DNA of 64,000 bases from Mesorhizobium escarrei (GTDB lineage Bacteria; Pseudomonadota; Alphaproteobacteria; Rhizobiales; Rhizobiaceae). The translations under genes were made by a program, and so were the position numbers. Within the stretch, counting starts at the first letter, position 1. The number at the start of each line of letters is the position of its first letter. The stretch covers positions 54,395 through 118,394 of the forward strand of contig NZ_CAKXZT010000117.1 in assembly GCF_935825525.1 (NCBI RefSeq). The letters are read 5' to 3'. The notes under the pieces are model-generated. The model worked only from the letters and a program-made list of their open reading frames with translations, did not search any database and was not told the DNA's origin. Shown here piece after piece: positions 1 to 9,262 of the stretch.

Positions 1-100
1 CGACGCCCTTTTCGGCGACGGCACGGAACTGATCGGTTACCTCGGTCGGGACTTCCACGTTCTCGATGATTTCAGCAGTTTTATCAGCGGTCTTGGTCAT
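1..100 (-). CDS. phasin family protein (N-terminal part only)
   Basis: This is the first 33 codons of a gene that runs off the left edge of the window. The translation starts MTKTADKTAEIIENVEVP and continues with TDQFRAVAEKG, which resembles the N-terminus of rhizobial phasins, proteins that coat polyhydroxyalkanoate granules. An in-frame ATG three codons upstream (at 109) is possible, but AAAGGATGG sits at ribosome-binding distance from the ATG at 100, so that start was chosen. The family call rests on a short N-terminal fragment. Confidence 0.65.
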   Translation of the reverse strand, partial: MTKTADKTAEIIENVEVPTEVTDQFRAVAEKGV

Positions 101-480
101 AGTTTCCATCCTTTGCGGCGGGCGACCTTTGTAGAAAAGCCGTCTCGTTCATCTAGGACCCTGACGTTACGGCATCCGCATTGCATTGCAACATTTTTGT
201 GCGTCGCACCATGCTTTTTTTGCCTCAGCGTTAGCCACTGGTGAATTCTTACCGGGCGTGTTTTTGCGGACGACAGCTGAGAAAGTATTCAGGCAAGAAT
301 TGCAGAACAGTGGCCCCGCCTCAAACACCCCTGGTTCGGCCCTGCGATGTGGAGGACTTGGCCCCTGCCACGGTGGAATATCGGGTGTGACACCGTGCCT
401 CGCATTTCTGGCACGAGATGCATGGCTGATCGCCAAAATCCGGAGAACCAGGCCGGCTCGGCTACAATTCGGCCAAAATC
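101..480. other. intergenic region, divergent promoters
   Basis: About 380 bases separate the phasin start from the glycosyltransferase. Open frames on both strands here have no recognisable family and overlap each other, so they were taken as chance. The AT-richer stretch around 190-300 probably holds the phasin promoter. No repeat or RNA gene was seen. Confidence 0.4.
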
Positions 481-1959
481 ATGGTGCGGTCCTGCGCGCT
501 CCAGGAGCGCAGCATCGGTGCTCGGCTGGAAGGAAAACAATTCCTGGCGCGGATCCCAATCTTGAACCCGGCACATGTCGAGAGGCTGCTCCCCTATCTG
601 TTCCTGCTTGCGTTGATCTGCATCGCGCTCGGCTTCCGGCCGCTCCTGCCTGTCGATGAAACCCGATATCTCAGCGTCACCTGGGAGATGTATCTGAGCG
701 GACAGATCTTCGTTCCGACGATGAATTTCGCGCCCTATCTGCAAAAACCGCCGCTGCTGTTCTGGCTTATCGACCTGGCCTGGGGCATTTTCGGCGCAAG
801 CCGGGTTGCCGCGATGCTCGTCATCTTCGTCGCCTCGTCGCTCGTCATCGGGCTGACGACGCGTCTGGCAAAAACCCTTTTTCCCGGGCGCGACGACATC
901 GCAAGCCGTATCCCCTGGCTCGTCGCCGGCAGCACCGTCTTCGTGATTTATTCGACGCTGATCCTGTTCGACATGCTGCTGACGGTCTTCGCGCTCGCCG
1001 CGCTTTTGTCGTTGCTTGCCTTTGCCAGGAGCGGCAACCGTTGGCACGCCGTGCTGGCGGGCCTGTTCATCGGACTGGGTGTCTTGACGAAAGGTCCGGT
1101 GGTGCTGATCCATGTCGGCGCGCCAATCCTGCTCTATCCGTTCTGGCGCGATCGGCAGGCCGGGCTGACGACCCCGAAATTCTTCGCCGGGGCAGGTCTG
1201 GCAATTCTCGCTGCATTGATCCCGGTGGCGATCTGGCTGGTGCCGGCGACCATCCAGACGGAAGGCAACTTCGTCTATGACCTTGTCTGGAACCAGTCGG
1301 CAGGGCGTGTCACCGGCAACCTGCACAACTCGCATGGCCGGCCGTTCTATTTCTATATCGTGCTGATGCCGATCATGCTCATGCCGTGGATCTTCATACC
1401 CGAAGTGCGGCGGCTGAAGCTGGGCGCCCGGATACGTGGCCTGATCGACACGCGATCGCCGGACCTGCACGCACTGCGCCTGCTGTCGTTCTCGTTCGTC
1501 GCGGTTTTATTGGTTTTCAGCGCGATATCCGGCAAGCAGCCTCACTATGTGGTGCCGATGTTGCCGTTTGCGACCATCCTGTTTGGGTATTTCATGGCGG
1601 AGATTCCCCTCGCTAAGCTCAGAAACGCGGCCTTCGTCCTGCTCGCCATTTTCGGCATCGGTCATGCCGCGGCATCAGTGACCGCTTTCAAACGCGAAGA
1701 TCTCATGCCGCTGGCCAACTTCATCGACGAGCGAAAGAATGCGGACTGGGCTATCGCCTTCGACTATCAGGACGAGGTCGGCTTCCTTGCCCGGCTGCAG
1801 AAGCCGCTCGAAAGAACAGACAATCCCGAGGAATGGCTTCGCTCACATCCTGGCGGCTATGTCATCGACAAATCGAAGGACCCTGGGACGTCGAAGCAGA
1901 TCGCTTTCCGCCTTCACGTCGAGCGCGGATATCTTGTCGTCCTCAAAAACCAACATTGA
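481..1959 (+). CDS. GT-C family (GT39/ArnT-like) membrane glycosyltransferase
   Basis: A 492-residue polytopic membrane protein of the ArnT/PMT type, which moves sugars from polyprenyl-phosphate donors to lipid A or other envelope acceptors on the periplasmic face. The first predicted helix (LLPYLFLLALICIALGF) is followed by PVDETRY, the acidic first-loop motif of GT-C enzymes. About ten hydrophobic segments follow, then a soluble C-terminal tail after residue 400. The start is uncertain: the ATG at 481 gives a 27-residue polar extension, while an in-frame TTG at 562 would begin LNPAHVERLL. Acceptor and donor cannot be read from the sequence. It stands alone between a divergent phasin and a convergent acetyltransferase. 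Confidence 0.8.
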   Translation: MVRSCALQERSIGARLEGKQFLARIPILNPAHVERLLPYLFLLALICIALGFRPLLPVDETRYLSVTWEMYLSGQIFVPTMNFAPYLQKPPLLFWLIDLAWGIFGASRVAAMLVIFVASSLVIGLTTRLAKTLFPGRDDIASRIPWLVAGSTVFVIYSTLILFDMLLTVFALAALLSLLAFARSGNRWHAVLAGLFIGLGVLTKGPVVLIHVGAPILLYPFWRDRQAGLTTPKFFAGAGLAILAALIPVAIWLVPATIQTEGNFVYDLVWNQSAGRVTGNLHNSHGRPFYFYIVLMPIMLMPWIFIPEVRRLKLGARIRGLIDTRSPDLHALRLLSFSFVAVLLVFSAISGKQPHYVVPMLPFATILFGYFMAEIPLAKLRNAAFVLLAIFGIGHAAASVTAFKREDLMPLANFIDERKNADWAIAFDYQDEVGFLARLQKPLERTDNPEEWLRSHPGGYVIDKSKDPGTSKQIAFRLHVERGYLVVLKNQH

Positions 1960-2032
1960 CGTCATGGCTACTGGCAACCGACCGGCGCAGTCCGCAAACG
2001 CAACTGACCGCGACGTGGCCGGGCAGTCAGTT

Positions 2033-2521
2033 CTATCCGATCGCCTTTTCCAAAATCAGCGCCGGCAGCCCTGAGCCACCGCCACGGTCGGCGGTGTTCC
2101 CGGCGGGCAAAAACCCTTTCGAGCGGTAGAACGCGACGCTTGGAGCGTTTGCCTCCTCCACTTCGACACGCAGCGTCCGCGCCTCCGGAAAGCTGGCCTC
2201 GACCTCTTCCAGCAGCGCCTGGCCGATCCCTTGCCTCTGGTAGGCCGGATGCACGTAGAGCTGGTTCAGCATAACGATCTTCGCATCCGTGGTGGCTGCG
2301 GCGAAAGCCATGCCGCCGATGCGCTTGCCGTCGTCTGCGACCAGGAATTCGGAGTTCGGCCGTGTCAGCCGCGCCTTGAGCGGGGCGATCGAATGCCATT
2401 CATCAGAGATCTCGGTTACTTTGGCAGCACCATAGATGGCGTCGTAGGTGGCATGCCACGTTTCGACCAGCAGCGCCCGGATGGCAACCAGATCGCGTTC
2501 GCTGGCAGTGCGGACGAACAT
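2033..2521 (-). CDS. GNAT family N-acetyltransferase
   Basis: A 162-residue single-domain acetyltransferase. The acetyl-CoA pyrophosphate-binding motif QRQGIGQAL lies at residues 95-103 after the beta-strand LNQLYVHP, and the C-terminal FYRSKGF motif is also typical. The substrate is unknown. The start was set at MFVRTASERD because the upstream open frame is a shadow of the neighbouring gene. It is the last gene of a probable operon gatB - membrane protein - GNAT, with 23 bases separating it from the membrane protein. Confidence 0.85.
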   Translation of the reverse strand: MFVRTASERDLVAIRALLVETWHATYDAIYGAAKVTEISDEWHSIAPLKARLTRPNSEFLVADDGKRIGGMAFAAATTDAKIVMLNQLYVHPAYQRQGIGQALLEEVEASFPEARTLRVEVEEANAPSVAFYRSKGFLPAGNTADRGGGSGLPALILEKAIG

Positions 2522-2544
2522 CGGTTTTCTCGCTGACGGCTCGC

Positions 2545-3240
2545 CTATGCTTCGACAGGTTTGCGTTTGAGTTCGATCAAGGCAAGCAGCACGACCCAGA
2601 TGAGGAGCACCAGGCTGCCCGGCATGTTGGCCGCCATGGCGACATCGGAGAAACCTGTTGCCGCCGTGGCGACGCCGCCAATCAAGACGCCAACAGCCCC
2701 TGCGCTGCCGAGCAACGACATCCAGACTGGACAGTGCTTCGCCTGCTGGAACGCGATGTTGGCGAGCAGGACGGTCAGGCCGAGCAGCACGGCGCTCACC
2801 GCGGCAAAGCCGATTTCGATCTGCCGCACCGCAAAGGTAGCGTTGAACAGCGATGCCTTTGCGGCATCGTCGGCGACGGCCCATGCGTCGACCATGGCCT
2901 TCAGGGCGATGCCGTCGACTGCCTGCAAAGCCGCCGCAGCCGCAAGCGACGCCGCGCCAAATGCGATGGTGAGCAGAGCAAAATCCCGCGCCGGACCGTC
3001 GAACAGACGGCCAATGATCAAAAGCATGCCGGCGACCATCGCCACGACACCGGCAAGTTGGGCCATGTGACTAAAAAGCCAATTGTGATCGGCGGAATAC
3101 TCGCCGAAGGCGCGAAGCGCATCATTCGGGTCCTCATGCATCGGATGCAGCAGCGTGCCGACGAAAAGCAGTACGGCACCTGCGATCAGCAGCGCCGACG
3201 AGACACCTGCCTGATTGCGCGGCCGTGGTCTTGCGTTCAT
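2545..3240 (-). CDS. multi-pass membrane protein of unknown function
   Basis: A 231-residue protein with six or so hydrophobic segments, for example around residues 13-32 (ALLIAGAVLLFVGTLLHP) and at the C-terminal end (LVLLIWVVLLALIEL), and short polar loops. The family was not recognised. The start is ATG at 3240, only four bases after the gatB stop codon, which points to translational coupling with gatB although a functional link is not obvious. A longer in-frame extension overlaps the end of gatB and looks like shadow sequence (Ser/Arg/Pro rich). Confidence 0.7.
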   Translation of the reverse strand: MNARPRPRNQAGVSSALLIAGAVLLFVGTLLHPMHEDPNDALRAFGEYSADHNWLFSHMAQLAGVVAMVAGMLLIIGRLFDGPARDFALLTIAFGAASLAAAAALQAVDGIALKAMVDAWAVADDAAKASLFNATFAVRQIEIGFAAVSAVLLGLTVLLANIAFQQAKHCPVWMSLLGSAGAVGVLIGGVATAATGFSDVAMAANMPGSLVLLIWVVLLALIELKRKPVEA

Positions 3241-3244
3241 TGCG

Positions 3245-4744
3245 CTATTCGATCCCGAGCTTGGCCTTGACGAGGTCGTTGACGGCCTGCGGGTTGGCCT
3301 TGCCACCGGTCGCCTTCATCACCTGGCCGACGAACCAGCCGGCCATGCTGGGCTTGGCGCGCGCCTGATCGACCTTGTCCGGATTGGCTGATATCACCTC
3401 GTCGACCGCCTTTTCGATGGCGCCGGTGTCGGTGACCTGTTTCATGCCGCGGCTTTCGACCAGCTGGCGCGGATCGCCGCCTTCGTTCCAGACGATCTCG
3501 AACAGATCCTTGGCGATCTTGCCGGAGATGGTGCCCTGCTTGATCAGGTCGATGACCGTGCCGAGCTGATCGGGCGAAACCGGAGCATTTTCAATACCCT
3601 TGCCGGCTCTGTTCAACGCACCCAGCAGATCGTTGATGACCCAGTTGGCGGCGAGCTTGCCGTCGCGGCCAGCAGCCACCTTCTCGAAATAGTCGGCGAC
3701 CGCCTTTTCCGACACCAGGATCGAGGCGTCGTAGGTGGACAGGCCGAGAGAGGAGATCAGCCGCGCCTTCTTGGCGTCGGGCAGTTCAGGCAGATCCTTT
3801 GCCAGCGCATCGACATAGGCCTGGTCGAATTCCAGCGGCAGAAGATCGGGATCCGGGAAATAGCGGTAGTCGTGCGCTTCTTCCTTGGAACGCATCGAGC
3901 GTGTCTCGCCCTTGTTGGGGTCGAACAGTCGCGTTTCCTGGTCGATCTTGCCGCCGTCCTCGAGGATGGCGATCTGGCGGCGCGCCTCGTAGTCGATGGC
4001 CTGGCCGATGAAGCGGATCGAGTTGACGTTCTTGATTTCGCAGCGCGTGCCGAATTCACCGCCGGGCCGGCGCACCGAGACGTTGACGTCGGCGCGGAGC
4101 GAGCCTTCGTCCATATTGCCGTCGCAAGTGCCGAGATAACGCACGATGGTTCGCAGCTTGGTGACATAGGCCTTGGCCTCGTCGGCGGAGCGCATGTCGG
4201 GTTTGGAGACGATCTCCATCAGCGCCACACCCGAGCGGTTGAGGTCGACATAGGACATCGTCGCATGCTGGTCGTGCATCGACTTGCCGGCATCCTGCTC
4301 CAGATGCAGGCGCTCGATGCCGACCTCGATGTCCTCGAACTCGCCTTGCCGGTCCGGGCCGACGGAGACGATCACCTTGCCCTCGCCGACGATCGGCTGC
4401 TTGAACTGCGAGATCTGATAGCCCTGCGGCAAATCGGGATAAAAATAATTTTTCCGGTCGAAGACCGACTTGTGGTTGATCTCGGCCTTCAGCCCGAGCC
4501 CGGTGCGGATCGCCTGCTTGACACATTCCTCGTTGATGACCGGCAGCATGCCCGGCATCGCCGCATCGACGAGGCTGACATTGGCGTTTGGCGGCGCACC
4601 GAAAGCCGTCGAGGCGCCGGAGAACAGCTTAGCTTGCGAGGTCACCTGCGCGTGCACCTCGAGGCCGATGATGATCTCCCAGTCGCCGGTGGCGCCTGAT
4701 ATCAGGCGCTTGGCGTCGGGCGTGCGGGTGTCGATGAGGGTCAT
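3245..4744 (-). CDS. gatB: Asp-tRNA(Asn)/Glu-tRNA(Gln) amidotransferase subunit B
   Basis: GatB is the kinase/transamidase subunit of the GatCAB complex. GatCAB converts misacylated Glu-tRNA(Gln) and Asp-tRNA(Asn) to Gln-tRNA(Gln) and Asn-tRNA(Asn), and is essential in bacteria lacking GlnRS or AsnRS. The 499-residue protein carries the family motifs [10 protein letters not shown] near the N-terminus and [15 protein letters not shown], and ends in the YqeY-like tRNA-binding tail ([20 protein letters not shown]). The ATG at 4744 ([10 protein letters not shown]) fits remembered rhizobial GatB. A GTG 11 codons upstream (4777) is also open. It heads a three-gene co-directional run. Confidence 0.97.
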   Translation of the reverse strand: MTLIDTRTPDAKRLISGATGDWEIIIGLEVHAQVTSQAKLFSGASTAFGAPPNANVSLVDAAMPGMLPVINEECVKQAIRTGLGLKAEINHKSVFDRKNYFYPDLPQGYQISQFKQPIVGEGKVIVSVGPDRQGEFEDIEVGIERLHLEQDAGKSMHDQHATMSYVDLNRSGVALMEIVSKPDMRSADEAKAYVTKLRTIVRYLGTCDGNMDEGSLRADVNVSVRRPGGEFGTRCEIKNVNSIRFIGQAIDYEARRQIAILEDGGKIDQETRLFDPNKGETRSMRSKEEAHDYRYFPDPDLLPLEFDQAYVDALAKDLPELPDAKKARLISSLGLSTYDASILVSEKAVADYFEKVAAGRDGKLAANWVINDLLGALNRAGKGIENAPVSPDQLGTVIDLIKQGTISGKIAKDLFEIVWNEGGDPRQLVESRGMKQVTDTGAIEKAVDEVISANPDKVDQARAKPSMAGWFVGQVMKATGGKANPQAVNDLVKAKLGIE

Positions 4745-4890
4745 AATAGCCTGCGAGATATCGGTGACGGAATTCACGTCAAAGCGTGAGTTCCGCGTTT
4801 GAAGTGAAAGTCATCCGCTAATGCAAACCGCAAAAGGAGACAAGCGTAAAGCCGCCGGCTGGCAGGGGCAACCGCTATCGGAAAGGTTTG

Positions 4891-5084
4891 CGCTGCCCCT
4901 CACCTGCCTGCCGGCATCCTCTCGCCGTATAGTGACGGGGAGAGGGACGCTCTCATCGATGGTTTCGCCAATCACCCGCGTTGCAGAATGTCCGCCAAGG
5001 CTGCCGATAGCCCCTTCTCCCCGTCCCTATACGCTCCCTATACGGGGAGAAGTGCCCGGCAGGGCGATGAGGGGCGGCGCCGAC
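4891..5084. repeat. palindromic intergenic repeat, family A, copy 1
   Basis: This copy lies in the gap between gatB and the CBS gene. It starts GCTGCCCCTCACC and ends GAGGGGCGGCGCCGAC, with internal hairpin arms containing CCGTATAGTGACGGGGAGA and its complement. The same family occurs at 13404-13556 and 41331-41511. The layout of two outward palindromes around a short core resembles the rhizobial intergenic mosaic elements (RIME) known from the literature. Sequence identity to RIME was not tested. Confidence 0.75.
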
Positions 5085-5109
5085 TTCGACAAAAACTTGC
5101 TGGGCGATC

Positions 5110-5541
5110 TCAGGCCGTCGCTATATAGGCCCTGATCTCCGCTGCCTCGCGCTCGACATCCTCGATGCGCCGTTTGACCACGTCGCCTATCGATACGATG
5201 CCGTCGAGCAGGCCGTCCTTTTCCACAGGCAGATGGCGGAAACGGCCACTGGTCATGATCTCCATGACCTCGTTGACGGTGTGGTTCTCATTGCAGATCT
5301 TCACCTTGGGCGTCATCGCAGAACGCACCGCAATATCCAATGCTGCGGCCCCTTCCCTGGCGAGGACCCGCACGACGTCGCGCTCGGAAAGAATGCCGAC
5401 GATCTTGTGATCGCCATTGGTGATGACCAGCGCACCGATCCTGTGCTCGGCCAGGATGCGAATGGCCTCGCTCAGCTTTTCGTTCGGCCCGAGCGTCAAC
5501 ACGTCGTGGCCTTTCTGCTCGAGAATTGCCTTAACAGTCAT
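5110..5541 (-). CDS. CBS domain-containing protein
   Basis: A 143-residue protein made of a tandem CBS pair (Bateman module): the first repeat covers about residues 10-65 (ending GILSERDVVRVLA) and the second about 75-130 (ending GIVSIGDVVKRRI). Such stand-alone modules bind adenine nucleotides and act as energy-sensing regulators. The partner here is unknown. The start ATG at 5541 is preceded by a strong Shine-Dalgarno sequence (GAGGAGG). A much longer upstream frame exists but lacks a site and overlaps a repeat. Confidence 0.9.
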   Translation of the reverse strand: MTVKAILEQKGHDVLTLGPNEKLSEAIRILAEHRIGALVITNGDHKIVGILSERDVVRVLAREGAAALDIAVRSAMTPKVKICNENHTVNEVMEIMTSGRFRHLPVEKDGLLDGIVSIGDVVKRRIEDVEREAAEIRAYIATA

Positions 5542-5640
5542 GGCGTCCTCCTCAGTTTTACTTGCCGGTTCCTGCCCTGACCGGCTTTTCCTAGTGCCAG
5601 ACATCGTGCGCCGCGATCGATTGGTTTTCAAGTGCGGCGC

Positions 5641-5727
5641 CTTAATGCGCATCGCATGTCGTTGTCGCAAACCGCGGCGCAGCCTCGGTTCAAAACCGAG
5701 GGCATGCTTTTGGGCGACATACTTCAG
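5641..5727. repeat. intergenic repeat, family D, copy 1 (with inserted hairpin)
   Basis: The sequence reads GCATGTCGTTGTCGCAAACCG, then a small hairpin (CCTCGGTTCAAAACCGAGG), then CTTTTGGGCGACAT. It matches the copy at 42355-42480, which has a different hairpin at the same place, and the shorter copies near 9263 and 14528, which have none. It overlaps the last few bases of the rhomboid gene. Confidence 0.7.
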
Positions 5728-6482
5728 GCCCTGAACTCATCCGCCTGCTGCCGCCGATCGAAAGCCCGCAGGCCGAAGAAACCGGCGACGAAACCGCCAA
5801 TATGGGCCTCCCAGGCGATCTGGCTGTCGATGCCGGGCGCGAAGGCAACGAGGCCGGTGGCGAGATTGATCACCATCCAGATGACAAGAAAAGTCACAAC
5901 GCCGCGCGAGCGGAACACTGCCGCCATCGGCAGCGGCGCGCCGGCGAAGGCGGCCTTGCCGGACGAGCGGTCGATGCGGAAGCCGAAGCGGGCGGCGGCC
6001 CCCATCATGCCGGAAATCGCCCCCGATGCGCCGACCAGCGGCGTCTGGCCGATCGGATGCACCGCCCAGAACAGCAGTACCGCCGCCAGCCCCGTCGCCG
6101 CGAAGAACAGGCTGAAACGAAGCGCGCCGAAGCGGTTCGCCAGCGGTGAGCCGAAAGCCGCCAGCCACACCATGTTGATGGCTAGATGTGCAAAGCCACC
6201 ATGCAGGAAGGCATAGGTGAATGGGCTCGAAAACGCGTAAAAATCGAGGTCGAAGCGACCGGAATAGCGGATCGGAATGAAGGCGGTCCGGATCAGCAGG
6301 GAGAAATCCTGGTCGTCGGTGAGCCAGTAGAACCGGATCAGGTGAACGACGACGCAGATGCCGATCACCGCCAGCACAACGGGCGGCATGTTGAACACCG
6401 GCTCGCGGCGCGGCTCCGGCTCGCGGCCGACAGGTCCGCCCTCGCCCTGTTCGATTTCCGAGGGGCTTGCTGGTTCGCTCAT
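5724..6482 (-). CDS. rhomboid family intramembrane serine protease
   Basis: A 252-residue membrane protease that cleaves single-span proteins within the bilayer. The catalytic dyad is visible: Ser153 in GASGAISG and His227 in AHIGGFVAGF. The HGGFAHLAINM segment (H94, H99, N103) supplies the conserved oxyanion-side residues. About six transmembrane helices follow a 30-residue charged N-terminal tail rich in Glu and Pro. The substrate is unknown. The gene stands alone, and its 3' end touches a family D repeat. Confidence 0.93.
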   Translation of the reverse strand: MSEPASPSEIEQGEGGPVGREPEPRREPVFNMPPVVLAVIGICVVVHLIRFYWLTDDQDFSLLIRTAFIPIRYSGRFDLDFYAFSSPFTYAFLHGGFAHLAINMVWLAAFGSPLANRFGALRFSLFFAATGLAAVLLFWAVHPIGQTPLVGASGAISGMMGAAARFGFRIDRSSGKAAFAGAPLPMAAVFRSRGVVTFLVIWMVINLATGLVAFAPGIDSQIAWEAHIGGFVAGFFGLRAFDRRQQADEFRA

Positions 6483-6904
6483 ATGGCTCGCACTCAGTCG
6501 CTGGATTCGACTTCGCGAGCATGTAGATCACGGTCACCCGATTCACAAAGGGGCGAATCGCCCCACGCAAATCAAAAATGGCGCGAATCAAAATTGGCGC
6601 GAATCAAAAAGAAGCCGTCCAAGGTTGCCCTTGAACGGCTGGTCGAGCCCCCGTGCTCCCCAAAACTCTTGACTGAAATGCTGCCGATCGCTGCGAAACG
6701 ACCGCTTCTGGAGTGGTTTTAACGTGCCACGGGCCCGGGCGGAGCGCAACGTAAACCACTTGTTAACCTTAACGGCCCCGACCCGTGAACAAGTGTTAAC
6801 GATGCTGGCACGCATCCTGCTCCGCAACGCATGTAGGTCCTCGGAGGGCGCCCTTCTGTTCACCGATGGGACATCAGACGACAGATTGCGCGGAGCAGCA
6901 TAGC
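6483..6904. other. intergenic region with 16-base direct repeats
   Basis: This 420-base gap separates the divergent rhomboid and PAS genes. It holds a perfect hairpin (GGGGCG-AAT-CGCCCC, 6550-6564). Immediately after it come two tandem copies of TGGCGCGAATCAAAA (6579-6593 and 6595-6609), with a weaker third copy just before. An AT-rich stretch near 6750-6800 (ACTTGTTAACCTTAAC) could be the PAS gene promoter. No gene was recognised. Confidence 0.5.
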
Positions 6905-7543
6905 ATGAACCAGAACGGATCGATCACGCTGTTCCATTATTGGAACCGGCTGCGTGACGGGCGCCCTGCCCCCAAACGTTCGGAAGTCGAGCCAGCCGAC
7001 ATCAAGTCGCTGCTGGCCGACACATTCATCCTGGAAAAGGATACGCGCGGCGAAGCGGTATTCCGGCTCGCCGGCACCAGGCTTTGCGCGGTCTATGGCC
7101 GTGAACTCAAGGGGTTTTCCTTTCCCTCGCTGTGGCGCGAGAAGGACCAGCGGCTTATCTCGAAACTGATCCACGGCGTCTTCGATCAGAAATCCGTATT
7201 GCTCATCACCTATGAAGGTTTCAGCCGCACCGACCGTTCCAGCAAGTTCGAGCTGCTCGCCCTGCCGCTCGACGGCGGCGTCGAAAATCCGCGCTGCCTT
7301 GGCGTGATAAGCGCCGCTGAAAAACCCTTCTGGCTGGGCGCGGATCCGATCGCCGACGCCCTGATCGATTCGATCCGTGTCGTCGATCCGGACAAGGAAC
7401 CGATATTCCTCAAGAACCGGCCGGCCATCGACGTTCCCTCGCTTGTCCCGTCGGAACTCGATCCGCCCCAGACGATTTCGGCGCTCGGCCAGGCGCGCCG
7501 CATCCGCCATCTGGTCGTATTCGAGGGCGGGCGCGAGGAATAA
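6905..7543 (+). CDS. PAS domain-containing protein (PAS_5/DUF1457 type)
   Basis: A 212-residue protein consisting of a single divergent PAS-like fold. It opens with SITLFHYWNRLRDGRPAPKR, followed by DIKSLLADTFILE and FRLAGTRLCAVYGREL, the pattern of the alphaproteobacterial PAS_5 family. Members are linked to motility and envelope regulation, but ligand and partner are not known. The start at 6905 (MNQNGS) has GGAG about ten bases upstream. The ATG at 6866 would add 13 residues without better support. Its neighbour downstream is a PilZ protein, so both may belong to a c-di-GMP or surface-related regulatory set. Confidence 0.82.
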   Translation: MNQNGSITLFHYWNRLRDGRPAPKRSEVEPADIKSLLADTFILEKDTRGEAVFRLAGTRLCAVYGRELKGFSFPSLWREKDQRLISKLIHGVFDQKSVLLITYEGFSRTDRSSKFELLALPLDGGVENPRCLGVISAAEKPFWLGADPIADALIDSIRVVDPDKEPIFLKNRPAIDVPSLVPSELDPPQTISALGQARRIRHLVVFEGGREE

Positions 7544-7660
7544 TCTAAAACCCTAAAGTAGCGGCGTCAGGTTTTCCCCTTTGTTAACCCGCTTCGCTGT
7601 AGCTTTCCGACGAAGTTCCTCGCATCAACGCGCGGAATGCCAAACGGGGTGTAGGCAGTC

Positions 7661-8278
7661 ATGAGGTCAGCGGCGGTCGACACCGCGCCGTCCCAAGCTG
7701 AAAGGCGTAACTTTCAGCGCGTCCGCGTGAAGATTTACGGACGCTTCATGCTGGAGGATCGCACCGAACATCCGTGCCAGGTGGTCGACATGTCGCCGGG
7801 CAATGTAGCGCTTCGCACCGAGCGCATCGGCATGCCGGGCGAGAAAGTCATCGCCTATATCGATCACATCGGCCGCATCGAAGGCGTCGTCACCCGCATC
7901 TTGCAGGACGGTTTCGCGATGACGGTCATCGCGTCGGAACGCAAGAAGGACAAGCTTGCAGCGCAATTGACCTGGCTTGCCAACAAGCACGAGCTCGATC
8001 TGCCGGAAGACCGCCGCCACGAACGCGTGGCGCCGCGCAATCCGAGCAGCGTGCTTCAGCTTGGCGACGGGCGCCAATACCAGTGCCGCATCATCGACCT
8101 GTCGCTTTCGGGCGCCGCGGTCGAGATCGACGTCAAGCCGGCAATCGGCATCCAGGTCATGCTGGGCACCATGCGCGGCCAGGTGGTGCGCCATTTCGAG
8201 GACGGCATCGCCATCGAGTTCGCGGTCATCCAGCGGCCAGAGACGCTCGATTCCGAATTCAACGCATCCGGCACCTGA
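7661..8278 (+). CDS. tandem PilZ domain protein
   Basis: A 205-residue protein with two PilZ-like domains. In the second (about residues 115-195), RRHER followed by DLSLSGAAV fits the c-di-GMP binding signature RxxxR...(D/N)xSxxG. In the first (about 14-95), RRNFQR is present but DMSPGN has Asn in place of the final Gly, so it may bind weakly or only serve structurally. PilZ proteins pass c-di-GMP signals to motility or polysaccharide machinery. A strong intrinsic terminator follows 25 bases after the stop, so it is the end of its transcript. Confidence 0.88.
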   Translation: MRSAAVDTAPSQAERRNFQRVRVKIYGRFMLEDRTEHPCQVVDMSPGNVALRTERIGMPGEKVIAYIDHIGRIEGVVTRILQDGFAMTVIASERKKDKLAAQLTWLANKHELDLPEDRRHERVAPRNPSSVLQLGDGRQYQCRIIDLSLSGAAVEIDVKPAIGIQVMLGTMRGQVVRHFEDGIAIEFAVIQRPETLDSEFNASGT

Positions 8279-8303
8279 CAAACTACAAACATTCCCGCAA
8301 TCG

Positions 8304-8329
8304 AACCGGCCCATTTCGGCCGGTTTTTT
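8304..8329 (+). terminator. intrinsic terminator after the PilZ gene
   Basis: An 8-bp perfect stem, AACCGGCC and GGCCGGTT, around the six-base loop CATTTC, runs directly into a T tract. It lies 25 bases after the PilZ stop codon. Confidence 0.9.
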
Positions 8330-8546
8330 GTTGCCTCGCGCCGGCCGACGCGGCCTGCCACCGATGCCGCGCCAAGGCGCCGCGCCGCGCCGATGTGATC
8401 CCCGCGAAAACGCCTCAACAATTTTATACTGAAATGATTCAAATTTTATGTCTATTCTATAGGCGTTTTACTTAATGTCTACTTCGAGCCTTTGCGTCGA
8501 ATAAATCCAATCGTGTCATTGTCTCCTCAAACGGGGAGACTGGACG

Positions 8547-9155
8547 ATGAAGAAGACGAGGGGCAAGCTGTTGCTCTTGGCAATGGCGACGCAGCTTACC
8601 GCCTGGGGAACAGCGTATGCAGCGGGACCTGCCTTCATGCACACCGGCAGCCGCACCACACAGCCGGTCGGCCATTACGAGTTCTGCCAGAAGATTCCGC
8701 AGGAATGCAATCAGCGGACGCCGAAGCAGGCGCCAATCGAGCTGACCCGCAAGCTGTGGGCGAAGATCGTGAGCATCAACAATTCGGTCAACAGCAGAAT
8801 CACGCCGCGCACCGATATGGAACTGTGGGGCAAGGAAGAGGTCTGGTCCTATTCCAACAGCGAATTCGGCGACTGCGAGGACTATGCGCTGGAAAAGCGC
8901 CGCGCGTTGATGAGCATCGGCGTTCCGGCCGGCGACCTGCTGATGACGGTTGCGCGCCAGCCGAACGGAGACGGCCATGCGGTGCTGACAGTGCGCACCA
9001 GCCTCGGAGAGTTCATCCTCGATAATCTCGAAACCAGGGTGCTGTCTTGGACCGCCACCGACTACACCTACCTGAAGCGCCAATCGAGCCAGAATTCGGG
9101 CGCTTGGGTAACGATCAACGACGGCCGCTCCGGCGCGGTTGCCAGCGTCCGCTAA
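8547..9155 (+). CDS. transglutaminase-like cysteine proteinase (BTLCP, DUF920)
   Basis: A 202-residue exported protein. The signal peptide ends near AAG (residues 25-27). The papain-like triad of the BTLCP family is present: Cys110 in FGDCEDYAL, His144 in GDGHAVLTV and Asp159 in ILDN. These proteins are often encoded near LapD/LapG-type adhesin systems and are periplasmic proteases, but no such neighbour is seen here. The start codon follows a GGGGAG site (8535-8540). Two strong hairpins follow the gene. Confidence 0.9.
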   Translation: MKKTRGKLLLLAMATQLTAWGTAYAAGPAFMHTGSRTTQPVGHYEFCQKIPQECNQRTPKQAPIELTRKLWAKIVSINNSVNSRITPRTDMELWGKEEVWSYSNSEFGDCEDYALEKRRALMSIGVPAGDLLMTVARQPNGDGHAVLTVRTSLGEFILDNLETRVLSWTATDYTYLKRQSSQNSGAWVTINDGRSGAVASVR

Positions 9156-9170
9156 GGACGCGACGCAAAG

Positions 9171-9246
9171 ACCCGGTCGAGTCCCCACTCCCCGTCCCCA
9201 CGACCGGGTTTTAGGAGCCGGCCCCGTCCCCGGGCCGGCTCCACCT
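9171..9246 (+). terminator. double hairpin terminator after the BTLCP gene
   Basis: The first stem is ACCCGGTCG / CGACCGGGT (9171-9179 with 9201-9209), followed by TTT. The second is an 11-bp perfect stem, GGAGCCGGCCC / GGGCCGGCTCC (9214-9224 with 9232-9242), followed by ACCTTTTT. Both lie just after the BTLCP stop codon. Confidence 0.8.
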
Positions 9247-9262
9247 TTTTCAAGCGGCACGC

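Noticed and set aside
289..1470. Long minus-strand open frame opposite the glycosyltransferase
   Set aside because: It is antisense, very rich in Arg, Gln and Asp, and has no family pattern. The plus strand shows clear membrane-protein sequence.
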